The notes beneath the pieces are model-generated. The model was not told the DNA's origin. It worked only from the letters and a program-made list of their open reading frames with translations, and ran no database searches. A stretch of 64,000 nucleotides of DNA, from positions 1 through 64,000 of the forward strand of contig CAYYOT010000005.1 in NCBI GenBank assembly GCA_964473255.1. The letters are read 5' to 3'. This DNA is from Kuafuiihalomonas sp964473255. GTDB lineage: Bacteria; Myxococcota; Kuafuiibacteriia; Kuafuiibacteriales; Kuafuiibacteriaceae. Position 1 is the first letter of the stretch, and every line of letters begins with the position of its first letter. Of the stretch, positions 25,356 to 33,176 are shown piece by piece. Made by a program: the position numbers and the translations under genes.

Positions 25356-27557
25356 ATGCGGTGGCCCTCCTTTGCGCTGCTCCTGTTGGCAGCGGTCGCC
25401 TGCAACGACGCCGAACCGGGCCCGGAAGGACCGGAAGGGCCGGTCGGTCCGCCGGGACCCGAGGGTACCGAGGGACCGGAAGGCCCCTTCGGCCCCCCAG
25501 GCCCCAAAGGAGACCCCGGAGACAAGGGCGTCCAGGGCGACCCGGGGGTGAAAGGCGACCCGGGAGCCCCGGGGGGCGGATTCCGCCTCACCGACACCGG
25601 ATTTCAGCTCTCGCTCTCCGAAGTCGCGGTGGATGACGACGTCGTCAGCGTGGTCGTCACCATCCAGGACGCGGCGGGACGCGGCCTGGACCGCGAAGGC
25701 AGCGACACGGTCGGCCGGGTCAGTGCGAACTACGTCCTCGCCTTTCTGGAGGAAGACGAAGACGGCAGACCCATCCATTACACGGCCTACACGACCCGCA
25801 CCGTGACCGGCGGCAACGGGAACATGGAAACCCAAGCGACCGCGGAGAACGACGGCACCTATGAGCCCCTCGACTTCGGCGTGTATCGCTACACGTTTCG
25901 CACGCCGATCACCGGCGCCGACCCAGCCAAGACCCACACCATCGCCGTCTACGCCACGCGGGACTTCGATGACGGGACGCCGCGACGGGTCGCCAATGCG
26001 GAGATCGACTTCCGTCCGGACGGAATGGCCAACCTGAAGGATCGGGAGACGGTCACCGACGCGTCGTGCAACACCTGCCACGCCGAGCTCGCCTACCACG
26101 GCGGCTCCCGGCGGGACGTGAAGCTCTGCCGAACCTGCCACTCTCCGCAGACCGTCGATCCCGACTCGGAGAACACGACCGACTTCCGGGTCATGATCCA
26201 CAGGATCCACGAGGGGGCAGGCCTGCCCTCGGTGCAGGCCGGTGAGCCGTACTTCTTCATCGGGTTCGGAGGCCGCATCATCGATTTCTCGACGGTAAGG
26301 TTCCCGCAGGAAACCAACCGCTGCGACTCCTGCCATCAGGGCGACGACGCAGACTTCTACGAGCTACCGTCGGAAGAAGCGTGCGTCTCATGTCACGACG
26401 ACCTCGACCTGGAGAACGGGTCCAATCACCCGGCGGTGGGCACCGGCTCCGACTGCAGTCTTTGCCACGCACCGGGCGCCGCGATCCCGGTCGCGGCTCG
26501 ACACGAGGTCGGTGCCGTCGACCCGAACGCCCCCGTCGTCGAAATCGAGATCGTCGACATCCGAGACACGGCGCCGACCAACACCCCCACGGTGCGATTC
26601 CGCGTGCGCGTCGACGGCGCTCCCCGGGACATCGTGTCGGAGCCCCTCGGCGGAATGGCGGCCACCCTGGCCGGCCCCAACTCCGACTTCGCGGGATACG
26701 ACTCGGCCCGCATCCAGGGCAACAATGCCGTGGGTACGCTCTCCACCGTCGACCCGGCCGCCGGAGAATTCGACTACCTGTTCCCCGCCGAGGCCGCGAT
26801 TCCGGCCGACGCCGAGGGCAGCAGCACGGTCGGCCTCGAAGGCTACGTCAACTTCGATGACGCGCGAATCTCCGCGTTCAGCCCGGTGGCGGCCTTTGCC
26901 ACGACCGCGACCGACGCCGTTCCTCGGTTGAGCATCGCCGACAGCAGCGGATGCAATCAGTGCCACGCCGATCTCGCGGCCCACGGCGGCCAGCGCAAGA
27001 ATCCCGACTACTGCACCACCTGCCACAACCCGAACAAGACGGGCGTGGAGCGCTTCGCTCGGCGCGAAGGCTCGACCGCCGAGATCCCGACGGTCGACTT
27101 CAAGGTCATGATCCACAAGATTCACATGGGAACGCAGCTAACCCAGCAGCCGTACATCCTCGGCGGCTTCCCTCCGCCCAGCGCGGACAATCCGGACGGC
27201 AATCCCATCGATTTCGGTCAAGTGCGCTATCCGGCGAACGTGGGTACCTGCTCCGCGTGCCATCTCGATGGGACGTATGCGCTACCGCCGATGCAGGCTT
27301 CCTTGCCGGTCGTGCTCGATACGCGGACCTGCACCGAACCGCCCGAGCAGGACACCAACGACTACTGCGACGACCCGTTCTGGGAGGTGAGCACAACTCG
27401 TCTTGTTCCGCCGGCCTCGGCGATCTGCACGAGCTGCCATGACAGCCCCGATACGGTCGCCCATGCGGAGCTCAACGTAACGCCGGAGGGAGCCGAAGCG
27501 TGCGGTACGTGCCACGGTCCCGGGTCGACCTGGGACGTCGAAGTCGTTCACCCCTGA
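25356..27557 (+). CDS. OmcA/MtrC-family decahaem c-type cytochrome with collagen-like stalk
   Basis: This probable outer-surface lipoprotein of 733 residues passes electrons to extracellular acceptors. The signal peptide ends in LLLAAVAC (lipidated Cys16). Residues 22-75 are 17 uninterrupted Gly-X-Y triplets plus GGG, a collagen-like stalk. The rest has the MtrC/OmcA order: a beta domain (~76-235), five CXXCH motifs (~238-370), a second beta domain and five more CXXCH (~533-720), ten haems in all. HRIHEGAG and HKIHMGTQ segments inside each pentahaem block are family hallmarks. The ATG at 25356 was chosen over an upstream one because it gives a proper signal peptide and sits at the sigma-54 promoter. 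It is the first gene of a six-gene operon. Confidence 0.92.
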   Translation: MRWPSFALLLLAAVACNDAEPGPEGPEGPVGPPGPEGTEGPEGPFGPPGPKGDPGDKGVQGDPGVKGDPGAPGGGFRLTDTGFQLSLSEVAVDDDVVSVVVTIQDAAGRGLDREGSDTVGRVSANYVLAFLEEDEDGRPIHYTAYTTRTVTGGNGNMETQATAENDGTYEPLDFGVYRYTFRTPITGADPAKTHTIAVYATRDFDDGTPRRVANAEIDFRPDGMANLKDRETVTDASCNTCHAELAYHGGSRRDVKLCRTCHSPQTVDPDSENTTDFRVMIHRIHEGAGLPSVQAGEPYFFIGFGGRIIDFSTVRFPQETNRCDSCHQGDDADFYELPSEEACVSCHDDLDLENGSNHPAVGTGSDCSLCHAPGAAIPVAARHEVGAVDPNAPVVEIEIVDIRDTAPTNTPTVRFRVRVDGAPRDIVSEPLGGMAATLAGPNSDFAGYDSARIQGNNAVGTLSTVDPAAGEFDYLFPAEAAIPADAEGSSTVGLEGYVNFDDARISAFSPVAAFATTATDAVPRLSIADSSGCNQCHADLAAHGGQRKNPDYCTTCHNPNKTGVERFARREGSTAEIPTVDFKVMIHKIHMGTQLTQQPYILGGFPPPSADNPDGNPIDFGQVRYPANVGTCSACHLDGTYALPPMQASLPVVLDTRTCTEPPEQDTNDYCDDPFWEVSTTRLVPPASAICTSCHDSPDTVAHAELNVTPEGAEACGTCHGPGSTWDVEVVHP

Positions 27558-27570
27558 CGTTCAGACCTCG

Positions 27571-29187
27571 ATGACAGCGTTCGACCGCCAGCTCGGAACC
27601 GCAGAAGGGAGGCGTACCGCCCTCTTCCTCCTCCTAGCCTTGACTGCGTGCGAAACCCAGCGCGAGCAGCTCGGGACCGCTGCCTGTCCCAGCTGGAAGC
27701 GCGACATCGCGGCGACGTTCGAGGCCCGATGCGTCGAGTGCCATGGCCCGAACCTGTCCGAAGGGCAGTACCGCCTCGACGACTACCTCGAGTCCCTGGG
27801 CACCGGGACGAACAACACTCCCAACGTACGTGCCCGCGACCCGCAGTCGCAGGTCCTGACGATCTTGCGTTCCGGAGACGGCGTACACGGTGAGTTCTTG
27901 CCGCTCGAGGGAACGCTGAATCGATGGGTGGTCGACTGTTCGGCGCGCTTCACGATCACGTCGATCCACCCCGACGGAATCATGGATCCGGATAGTCTCG
28001 ACTTTCACGGGCAGGAGCTACTCGACTCCGCCTGGGACTTTGCCGCATGCCAAGAGTGTCACGGGGAAGACTACGCGGGCGGAAGTTCGGGAGTCTCGTG
28101 CCTCACGTGTCACGAGGAGGGACCGACCGACTGCGCCACTTGCCACTCCGACATCCTCGAGCTCGGCCGACACGCCCCGCACGTCCTCGGCGGGGACCTG
28201 GAAAAAGCCTACGACTGCGACGTGTGCCACGTCGTGCCGACCGACTTCTTCGACCTGGGCCACGCCTTGATCCAATCGGATCCCAACGTGGCCGACCCGC
28301 CGCCGGCCGAAGTCGAGTTAACCGGGCCCGCGCTGTTTCTGACGGACACGGCCACCGTCTACAGGCCGGAAACCCAGGCCTGCACGGTGTACTGTCACGG
28401 CGACGGCGAGGACCCCAACGCCCAGCGACCCCGACCTTCCTGGTCCGACGAAGAGCCGATGGACTGCGTGAGCTGCCACGGTGAGCCGCCGGAACCGCAT
28501 CCGGGCGACGCCTGCGACCAGTGCCACGTCTCCGTCTCGAGCGGCCCTGGCGAGCTGATCGATCTCGAACGGCACTTGGACCGAGTCGTGAATTTCGCCG
28601 CCGAGCCCGATGACTGCACGTCATGTCACGGTGGTATGGCGGGCTCTGCGCCTCCGGCCGACCTCGACGGAAACGTCAGCCCGTCGCTCGCAACCGTCGG
28701 CGCCCACCAGCGTCACCTGACCGATCTGCGCTTCGGCCTGACCGTTCCCGTGGCCTGCAGCGAGTGTCACCTCGTGCCGACGGCGGCGGACGTGTCCGTG
28801 CCAGGTCACTTCGATACGCCATTGCCGGCCGAAGTCTTCCCCGAAGGCGACGGCGTGGGCGACCTCGCTCGAGCGGACGGCGCGGACCCCAGCTACGACT
28901 TCGAGGCCGCCACCTGCTCCGGGACGTACTGCCACGGCGGCGGTGATGGCTTGGCGAGCGACCAGACCGAGGGCCGAGTCGAAATCCTCGACTGGACGGG
29001 AGATGCGAACGGTCAGGTGTACTGCGGCTCCTGTCATGGCGCACCGCCCGCGCCGGGCCATCCCCCGGGGAATCTAACGAACTGTCAGCTCTGCCACCCC
29101 AACACGGTGGAGGCAGGCGGGATCATCATCTTCGACGCGGACGGAACTACTCGCCACATGAACGGGGAAGTCGATGTTGGGCCGTAG
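27571..29187 (+). CDS. 13-haem c-type cytochrome lipoprotein with CX3CH and CX4CH sites
   Basis: This is a 538-residue exported lipoprotein (lipobox LTAC, Cys ~27). Thirteen haem-attachment motifs are readable: eleven CXXCH, one CX3CH (ACTVYCHG) and one CX4CH (TCSGTYCHG). Each of the two long-spaced motifs is followed downstream by a CXXCHG within a W-rich linker. This is the pattern of the Geobacter CxxxxCH...CxxCH family of surface polyhaem cytochromes. The N-terminal ~120 residues hold a monohaem-like CVECHGPNLSEGQYRLDDY segment resembling planctomycete-type cytochrome C domains. It starts 13 bases after the decahaem gene and overlaps the barrel gene by 14 bases. A role at the outer membrane in the same electron path is inferred. 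Confidence 0.88.
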   Translation: MTAFDRQLGTAEGRRTALFLLLALTACETQREQLGTAACPSWKRDIAATFEARCVECHGPNLSEGQYRLDDYLESLGTGTNNTPNVRARDPQSQVLTILRSGDGVHGEFLPLEGTLNRWVVDCSARFTITSIHPDGIMDPDSLDFHGQELLDSAWDFAACQECHGEDYAGGSSGVSCLTCHEEGPTDCATCHSDILELGRHAPHVLGGDLEKAYDCDVCHVVPTDFFDLGHALIQSDPNVADPPPAEVELTGPALFLTDTATVYRPETQACTVYCHGDGEDPNAQRPRPSWSDEEPMDCVSCHGEPPEPHPGDACDQCHVSVSSGPGELIDLERHLDRVVNFAAEPDDCTSCHGGMAGSAPPADLDGNVSPSLATVGAHQRHLTDLRFGLTVPVACSECHLVPTAADVSVPGHFDTPLPAEVFPEGDGVGDLARADGADPSYDFEAATCSGTYCHGGGDGLASDQTEGRVEILDWTGDANGQVYCGSCHGAPPAPGHPPGNLTNCQLCHPNTVEAGGIIIFDADGTTRHMNGEVDVGP

Positions 29188-30400
29188 CTGGATCTCCGCC
29201 TGCGCCGCGCTCGGCGCGCTCGTGGTGAGTTCGACCGGCCAGGCCCAGGTTCAGGTTCAGGCCAGTCCCGGCATTCCGCAAGGAGACGCCACGTATCGTC
29301 TGGACGTCGACGCGCTCGGTCAGGCTCGCACCTCCCAAGGCGTCTTCATCCTGGATGCCGACACCGACCCTTACCGGTGGATGCGTCTCGAGGCTCAGGT
29401 TTGGGGAGGCGCGACCGAATTCCAGACCGAGGCGGACCTCCTGGTCGGGAAGGTCGTCATTCACGATCCACAGAACCGCGCCGAGATCTCGGGCGGCCGG
29501 ATGATCGTCGGTCCGGGAGCGGTTCGGCCCATTCACCTCGACGGCGTCCATGCGCTGGCCCGCACCCCCTGGGCGACCACCATCGAAGGCTTCGGCGGCC
29601 TCTCGGTGGTGCCCCGCTTCGGGGAGAGTCAGGGCGACCTGGCCTTCGGAGGGCGGGTCGGCCAGTCCATCGGCACCTTCACCACGTTCGGGGTCTCGTA
29701 CGTCCAGCGCTACGATCGAAACGATCTGTCCGACCAAGAGGTCGGGGCCGACTTCCGGCTCGACCCGATCGAGCAGGTGAGCTTCAGCTCTCGTGCGGCC
29801 TACGACTTCATCAATCCCGGCTTCAGCGAAGCGATCGCCAACCTGGCCTATCAGCCCGTCAATCAGCTTCGCTTGGAGCTGTACGGACTCTATCGGGCAC
29901 CCCATCGGATCCTGCCCTCCACCTCGCTCTTCAGCGTCCTCGGCGACGTACCCTCCACCATCGGCTCGCTGCGGGCGCGCTGGCGCGCCGCGCCCCGCCT
30001 CGACGTCATCGGCGATTTCGGTGCGCGCTACTTCGAAGACCAGTTCGGAGAACGTCTTCGCCTGCGCAGCGTCTTGCGCCTCGACCCACAGGGCAACGGC
30101 GCACTATCCGGAGAGATCACGCGATTCGGCGGACCCGACCAAATCGGCTGGTGGGGGGCACGAACGACGCTACGATACTTCTTGACGAAGAATTGGCTCT
30201 TGGGAAGCGAGCTCGAGATCGTTCGTCCGGACCGACCATCGCCCCGGGGTGAGTGGTGGCCGTGGGCCTTGGGGGCGATCACGTGGCTACCCGTGCCGGA
30301 ACTGGAAGTCGCCCTGGCGGCAGAAGTGAGCGCCTCGACGGAAAACGAGGTTGCCTTTGATGGTCTGCTCAGAGTGGCCGGGAGATTCGGAAACCCATGA
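29174..30400 (+). CDS. Outer-membrane beta-barrel, likely porin of a porin-cytochrome conduit
   Basis: This 408-residue protein has a signal peptide (cut after TGQAQ) and almost continuous alternating-residue beta strands with short turns, typical of a transmembrane barrel of roughly 16-20 strands. It has no Cys pair that would bind haem. It is embedded between multihaem genes in one operon, with a 14-base overlap upstream and a 4-base ATGA overlap downstream. It therefore likely plays the part of MtrB or OmbB: the sheath that lets a periplasmic cytochrome touch the surface cytochrome across the outer membrane. I see no clear MtrB/PioB sequence signature, so the assignment rests on topology and context. 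A GGGGAAG ribosome-binding site precedes the ATG at 29174. Confidence 0.72.
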   Translation: MLGRSWISACAALGALVVSSTGQAQVQVQASPGIPQGDATYRLDVDALGQARTSQGVFILDADTDPYRWMRLEAQVWGGATEFQTEADLLVGKVVIHDPQNRAEISGGRMIVGPGAVRPIHLDGVHALARTPWATTIEGFGGLSVVPRFGESQGDLAFGGRVGQSIGTFTTFGVSYVQRYDRNDLSDQEVGADFRLDPIEQVSFSSRAAYDFINPGFSEAIANLAYQPVNQLRLELYGLYRAPHRILPSTSLFSVLGDVPSTIGSLRARWRAAPRLDVIGDFGARYFEDQFGERLRLRSVLRLDPQGNGALSGEITRFGGPDQIGWWGARTTLRYFLTKNWLLGSELEIVRPDRPSPRGEWWPWALGAITWLPVPELEVALAAEVSASTENEVAFDGLLRVAGRFGNP

Positions 30401-31479
30401 AGCGATGGGGCACCATGCTGGTCGCGCTGAGCTCGATGCTCGGTTGTGCCAAAGTGCTGGGGCTCAACACCAGCGAGAACCATCCCTTCGAGCACCGTGC
30501 CCACGTGACGGAAGGAATCGCATGCTCCAGCTGTCACGCGGGCATCGAGGAGGCCGGCGATGATGGCCCCAACCACTTGCCGGCCAAGGACACCTGCTAT
30601 GAGTGCCACCTCGAGCCGCACGATGAAAACGAATGCTCGAACTGCCACGGGCTGGATTTCACGCCCATCCGGGTAGGCAATGCGAAAGCATACCTTCGGT
30701 TCTCGCACCGGGAGCACCTGGCGGTGCCCGAGACGTCGGGAAACTGCGCGCGCTGCCATCAGGACGTCGGTCGAGACGAATCGGCTCTCCTGCCCCGTAT
30801 GCCGTCGTGCTTGAGCTGCCACCAGCATCAAGACAGCTTCGAGATCGCGGAGTGCGATAGCTGCCACGTCAACCTGCGCGCCGACCTGCCGCTCCCAGCC
30901 TCGCACCTCGTGCACGGTGAGGACTACGTGCAGAACCACGCGCCCGACGTCGCTTCGACGCGCTCGGTGTGCATGACCTGTCACACCGAAAGCCAATGCG
31001 CGTCCTGTCACGGCGTCAACGTGGCTGCCCTGCCGCCACGCCTGAACTTCAATCGACCGGAGCTCGCCGGCCTGCATCGCGCGGGATTTCGCAGCCGCCA
31101 TGGTCGGGAAGCACTGGTCGACGGAGCGATCTGCACGACCTGCCACACGGAGAACAGTTGTAACGACTGCCATGCTGAGTTCGGGCTCGCGCCTCAAGGG
31201 ACCGGCTCCAGCGGACTGCGCAATCCCCACCCCGCGGGCTGGGTCAGCAGCACGCCCGGCACCGGCGGCAACGCGCATGGCCCGGCGGCTCGCAGTGACC
31301 CCGTGACCTGCTCCGGCTGCCATGGCGGCGCCGGAGAGCAGCTGTGCGTCGAATGCCATCGCGTCGGCGGCATCGGTGGGAACATCCATCCGCCGGGCTT
31401 CTCCAGCTCACTGGACATGCAGAACGACCGTCCGTGCTCGCAGTGCCATGATCCCTTGGCTGGAGTAGGACGCCGATGA
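30397..31479 (+). CDS. 13-haem c-type cytochrome lipoprotein
   Basis: This compact 360-residue cytochrome has 13 CXXCH motifs, about one haem per 28 residues. The signal peptide ends in the lipobox MLGC (Cys ~17). Haems come in irregular pairs, and several extra His residues (for example FSHREHLAVP, CLSCHQHQD) could be distal ligands. The PFEHRAHVTEGIACSSCH opening resembles cytochrome c7-type class III domains, in which a His from FxHxxH ligates a neighbouring haem. It overlaps the barrel gene (ATGA) and the 25-haem gene (ATGA). By analogy with MtrA or OmaB it may be the cytochrome inside or beneath the barrel, but the lipid anchor differs from MtrA. Confidence 0.88.
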   Translation: MKRWGTMLVALSSMLGCAKVLGLNTSENHPFEHRAHVTEGIACSSCHAGIEEAGDDGPNHLPAKDTCYECHLEPHDENECSNCHGLDFTPIRVGNAKAYLRFSHREHLAVPETSGNCARCHQDVGRDESALLPRMPSCLSCHQHQDSFEIAECDSCHVNLRADLPLPASHLVHGEDYVQNHAPDVASTRSVCMTCHTESQCASCHGVNVAALPPRLNFNRPELAGLHRAGFRSRHGREALVDGAICTTCHTENSCNDCHAEFGLAPQGTGSSGLRNPHPAGWVSSTPGTGGNAHGPAARSDPVTCSGCHGGAGEQLCVECHRVGGIGGNIHPPGFSSSLDMQNDRPCSQCHDPLAGVGRR

Positions 31480-33176
31480 CCCACGCATCGACGCCGAAAC
31501 GCCGGCGGGCGCGGGGTTTCGCGGCTGCGCTCTTCGCCCTCTTGGCCTGCGGGGAGCCCCCCGCGCCGCCCCCGGCCGAAACGCCCGCGCGTCCGGACCG
31601 GCCGCCGCAGCCTACGCCCGATCAGGAAAAGGCCCTCGCCGCGTCGCTGCACATCGACCATCTCGAAGCCGAGGAGGACCCCTCGAAGTGTCGGGACTGT
31701 CATGCGATCGAAGGGCACCAAAGAGGTGAGCCCACGCATCGCTGTCTCCGTTGCCACGAAGAGAACACATCCGCCGTGCACGCATCCGTCGCCAATGAGC
31801 AGGCTCACGAGTGTTTGACCTGCCACGACTTCATGGCCGAGTCCGCGGATGCATGGTCTTGCAGCGGGTGCCACACCGAAGCGGAGGATCGCGCCACGCC
31901 CCTCGCGAGCCTTCCGGACGCGCCCGAAGTCGTGGTGCACGCCGAGGAGGCCTGCAGCTCGTGCCATGTTCCCCACGGAGAGGAGCCGGTCGAGCTCGGC
32001 TCGTGCGTCGAGTGCCACGAAGAGCAGAGTTCGGAGCACCACGCGAAGGAGCTTTCCGACCCCGAGCAGTGCGCCGAGTGCCACGGCGGGCACGAGGAAG
32101 CCGCCGCGGCCAAGACCTCGTGCGCCACCTGTCATGCCGAGGACGTCGACACCGAAGCGGCGCTCTTCGAAGGTCATGACGATTGTCTATCGTGCCACAC
32201 CCCGCACGGGCGCCAGCCGCTCGTCGCGTGTGAGAGCTGCCACGAGGATACGCGGGTCTTGGGTGCAGCCGCGGCAGTGGAGCATGCCGAGTGCACGAGC
32301 TGCCACAACCCCCACCGCCCGCGGGTGTCGGCCCGTGACTCTTGCGTCGGCTGTCATGATGACGTGGCCTCGAAGCATCCGGTCGAAGAGCACGAAGGCG
32401 ACTGCGTCGGCTGCCATCCGTCTCACCCCTTCCGCGGCCGGCTCGTATTCGCCAAGAGCTGCGTCGTTTGCCACGACGAAGCGGCCACCGAGACGTCTTT
32501 TCACGTCGGAGCCGAGTGCCGAACCTGTCATGAACCTCATGGCTTCGGCATCGAGCGACCGCGGGAAGAGGCCTGCCGCGAATGCCACGCCGACGAAAAG
32601 ACGGCCAAGGCGCAGCGACGTCGACCGGGCCGTCCTCCCGAGACCGTGAAGCCGGTCGAAGGCCACACCGAGTGCTACGAGTGTCATGAAGACGGGCACC
32701 ATCAGCCCGACGCCGACCCGGTGGCGTGCCGGACCTGTCACGAGCCGCAGCACGATTCGATCACCACCGGCCACGAAAACTGCTTGGACTGCCACGCCCC
32801 GCACGAGGGAACCGTGGAAGCGCAGTGCGCCGAGTGCCACGAGACTCAGCTGACCAGCCGGCACGTCACCGACGGAAGGGACTGCGAGTCATGCCATCGC
32901 TCGCACGGACCCGAAGGGCCGTCCGCGCCGCGGGCCTGCGGCGAGTGCCATACGGACAGACTCCCGCTGCTGCACAATCAAGAGGGTCATGAGACGTGCG
33001 GCGATTGCCACAACTTCCACGACAAAGCGCCGCGTCGCGCCCGTTCGACCTGCCTGGGTGAGTGCCATCAGGACATGGTCGACCACGAGGCCAGCGCCAA
33101 GAGCTGCGTGGGCTGCCACCCCTTCGAAACGGATGTTCCGGTAGACCTCCGACCGGCGACAGGAGCTTCGCCATGA
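31476..33176 (+). CDS. 25-haem c-type cytochrome lipoprotein with paired CXXCH repeats
   Basis: This 566-residue exported lipoprotein (lipobox LLAC, Cys ~25, then a Pro-rich linker) carries 24 CXXCH and one CX3CH (TCLGECHQD), about one haem per 23 residues. Many units read CxxCHxPH, the doubled-CXXCH pattern in which a second His follows the haem motif (SCHVPH, SCHTPH, SCHNPH, TCHEPH, DCHAPH). The whole chain is a tandem array of ~40-45-residue units with little other structure, so an extended haem wire across the periplasm is plausible. It is strongly acidic apart from a basic patch near residue 380. Both ends overlap neighbouring genes by four bases. Function in the periplasmic electron relay is inferred. 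Confidence 0.9.
   Translation: MTHASTPKRRRARGFAAALFALLACGEPPAPPPAETPARPDRPPQPTPDQEKALAASLHIDHLEAEEDPSKCRDCHAIEGHQRGEPTHRCLRCHEENTSAVHASVANEQAHECLTCHDFMAESADAWSCSGCHTEAEDRATPLASLPDAPEVVVHAEEACSSCHVPHGEEPVELGSCVECHEEQSSEHHAKELSDPEQCAECHGGHEEAAAAKTSCATCHAEDVDTEAALFEGHDDCLSCHTPHGRQPLVACESCHEDTRVLGAAAAVEHAECTSCHNPHRPRVSARDSCVGCHDDVASKHPVEEHEGDCVGCHPSHPFRGRLVFAKSCVVCHDEAATETSFHVGAECRTCHEPHGFGIERPREEACRECHADEKTAKAQRRRPGRPPETVKPVEGHTECYECHEDGHHQPDADPVACRTCHEPQHDSITTGHENCLDCHAPHEGTVEAQCAECHETQLTSRHVTDGRDCESCHRSHGPEGPSAPRACGECHTDRLPLLHNQEGHETCGDCHNFHDKAPRRARSTCLGECHQDMVDHEASAKSCVGCHPFETDVPVDLRPATGASP

Noticed and set aside
31476..33176. Reading the repeated CXXCH units as a tandem DNA repeat or CRISPR-like array
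   Set aside because: Repetition is at protein level with divergent codons and variable spacing; no identical DNA repeat units are present.
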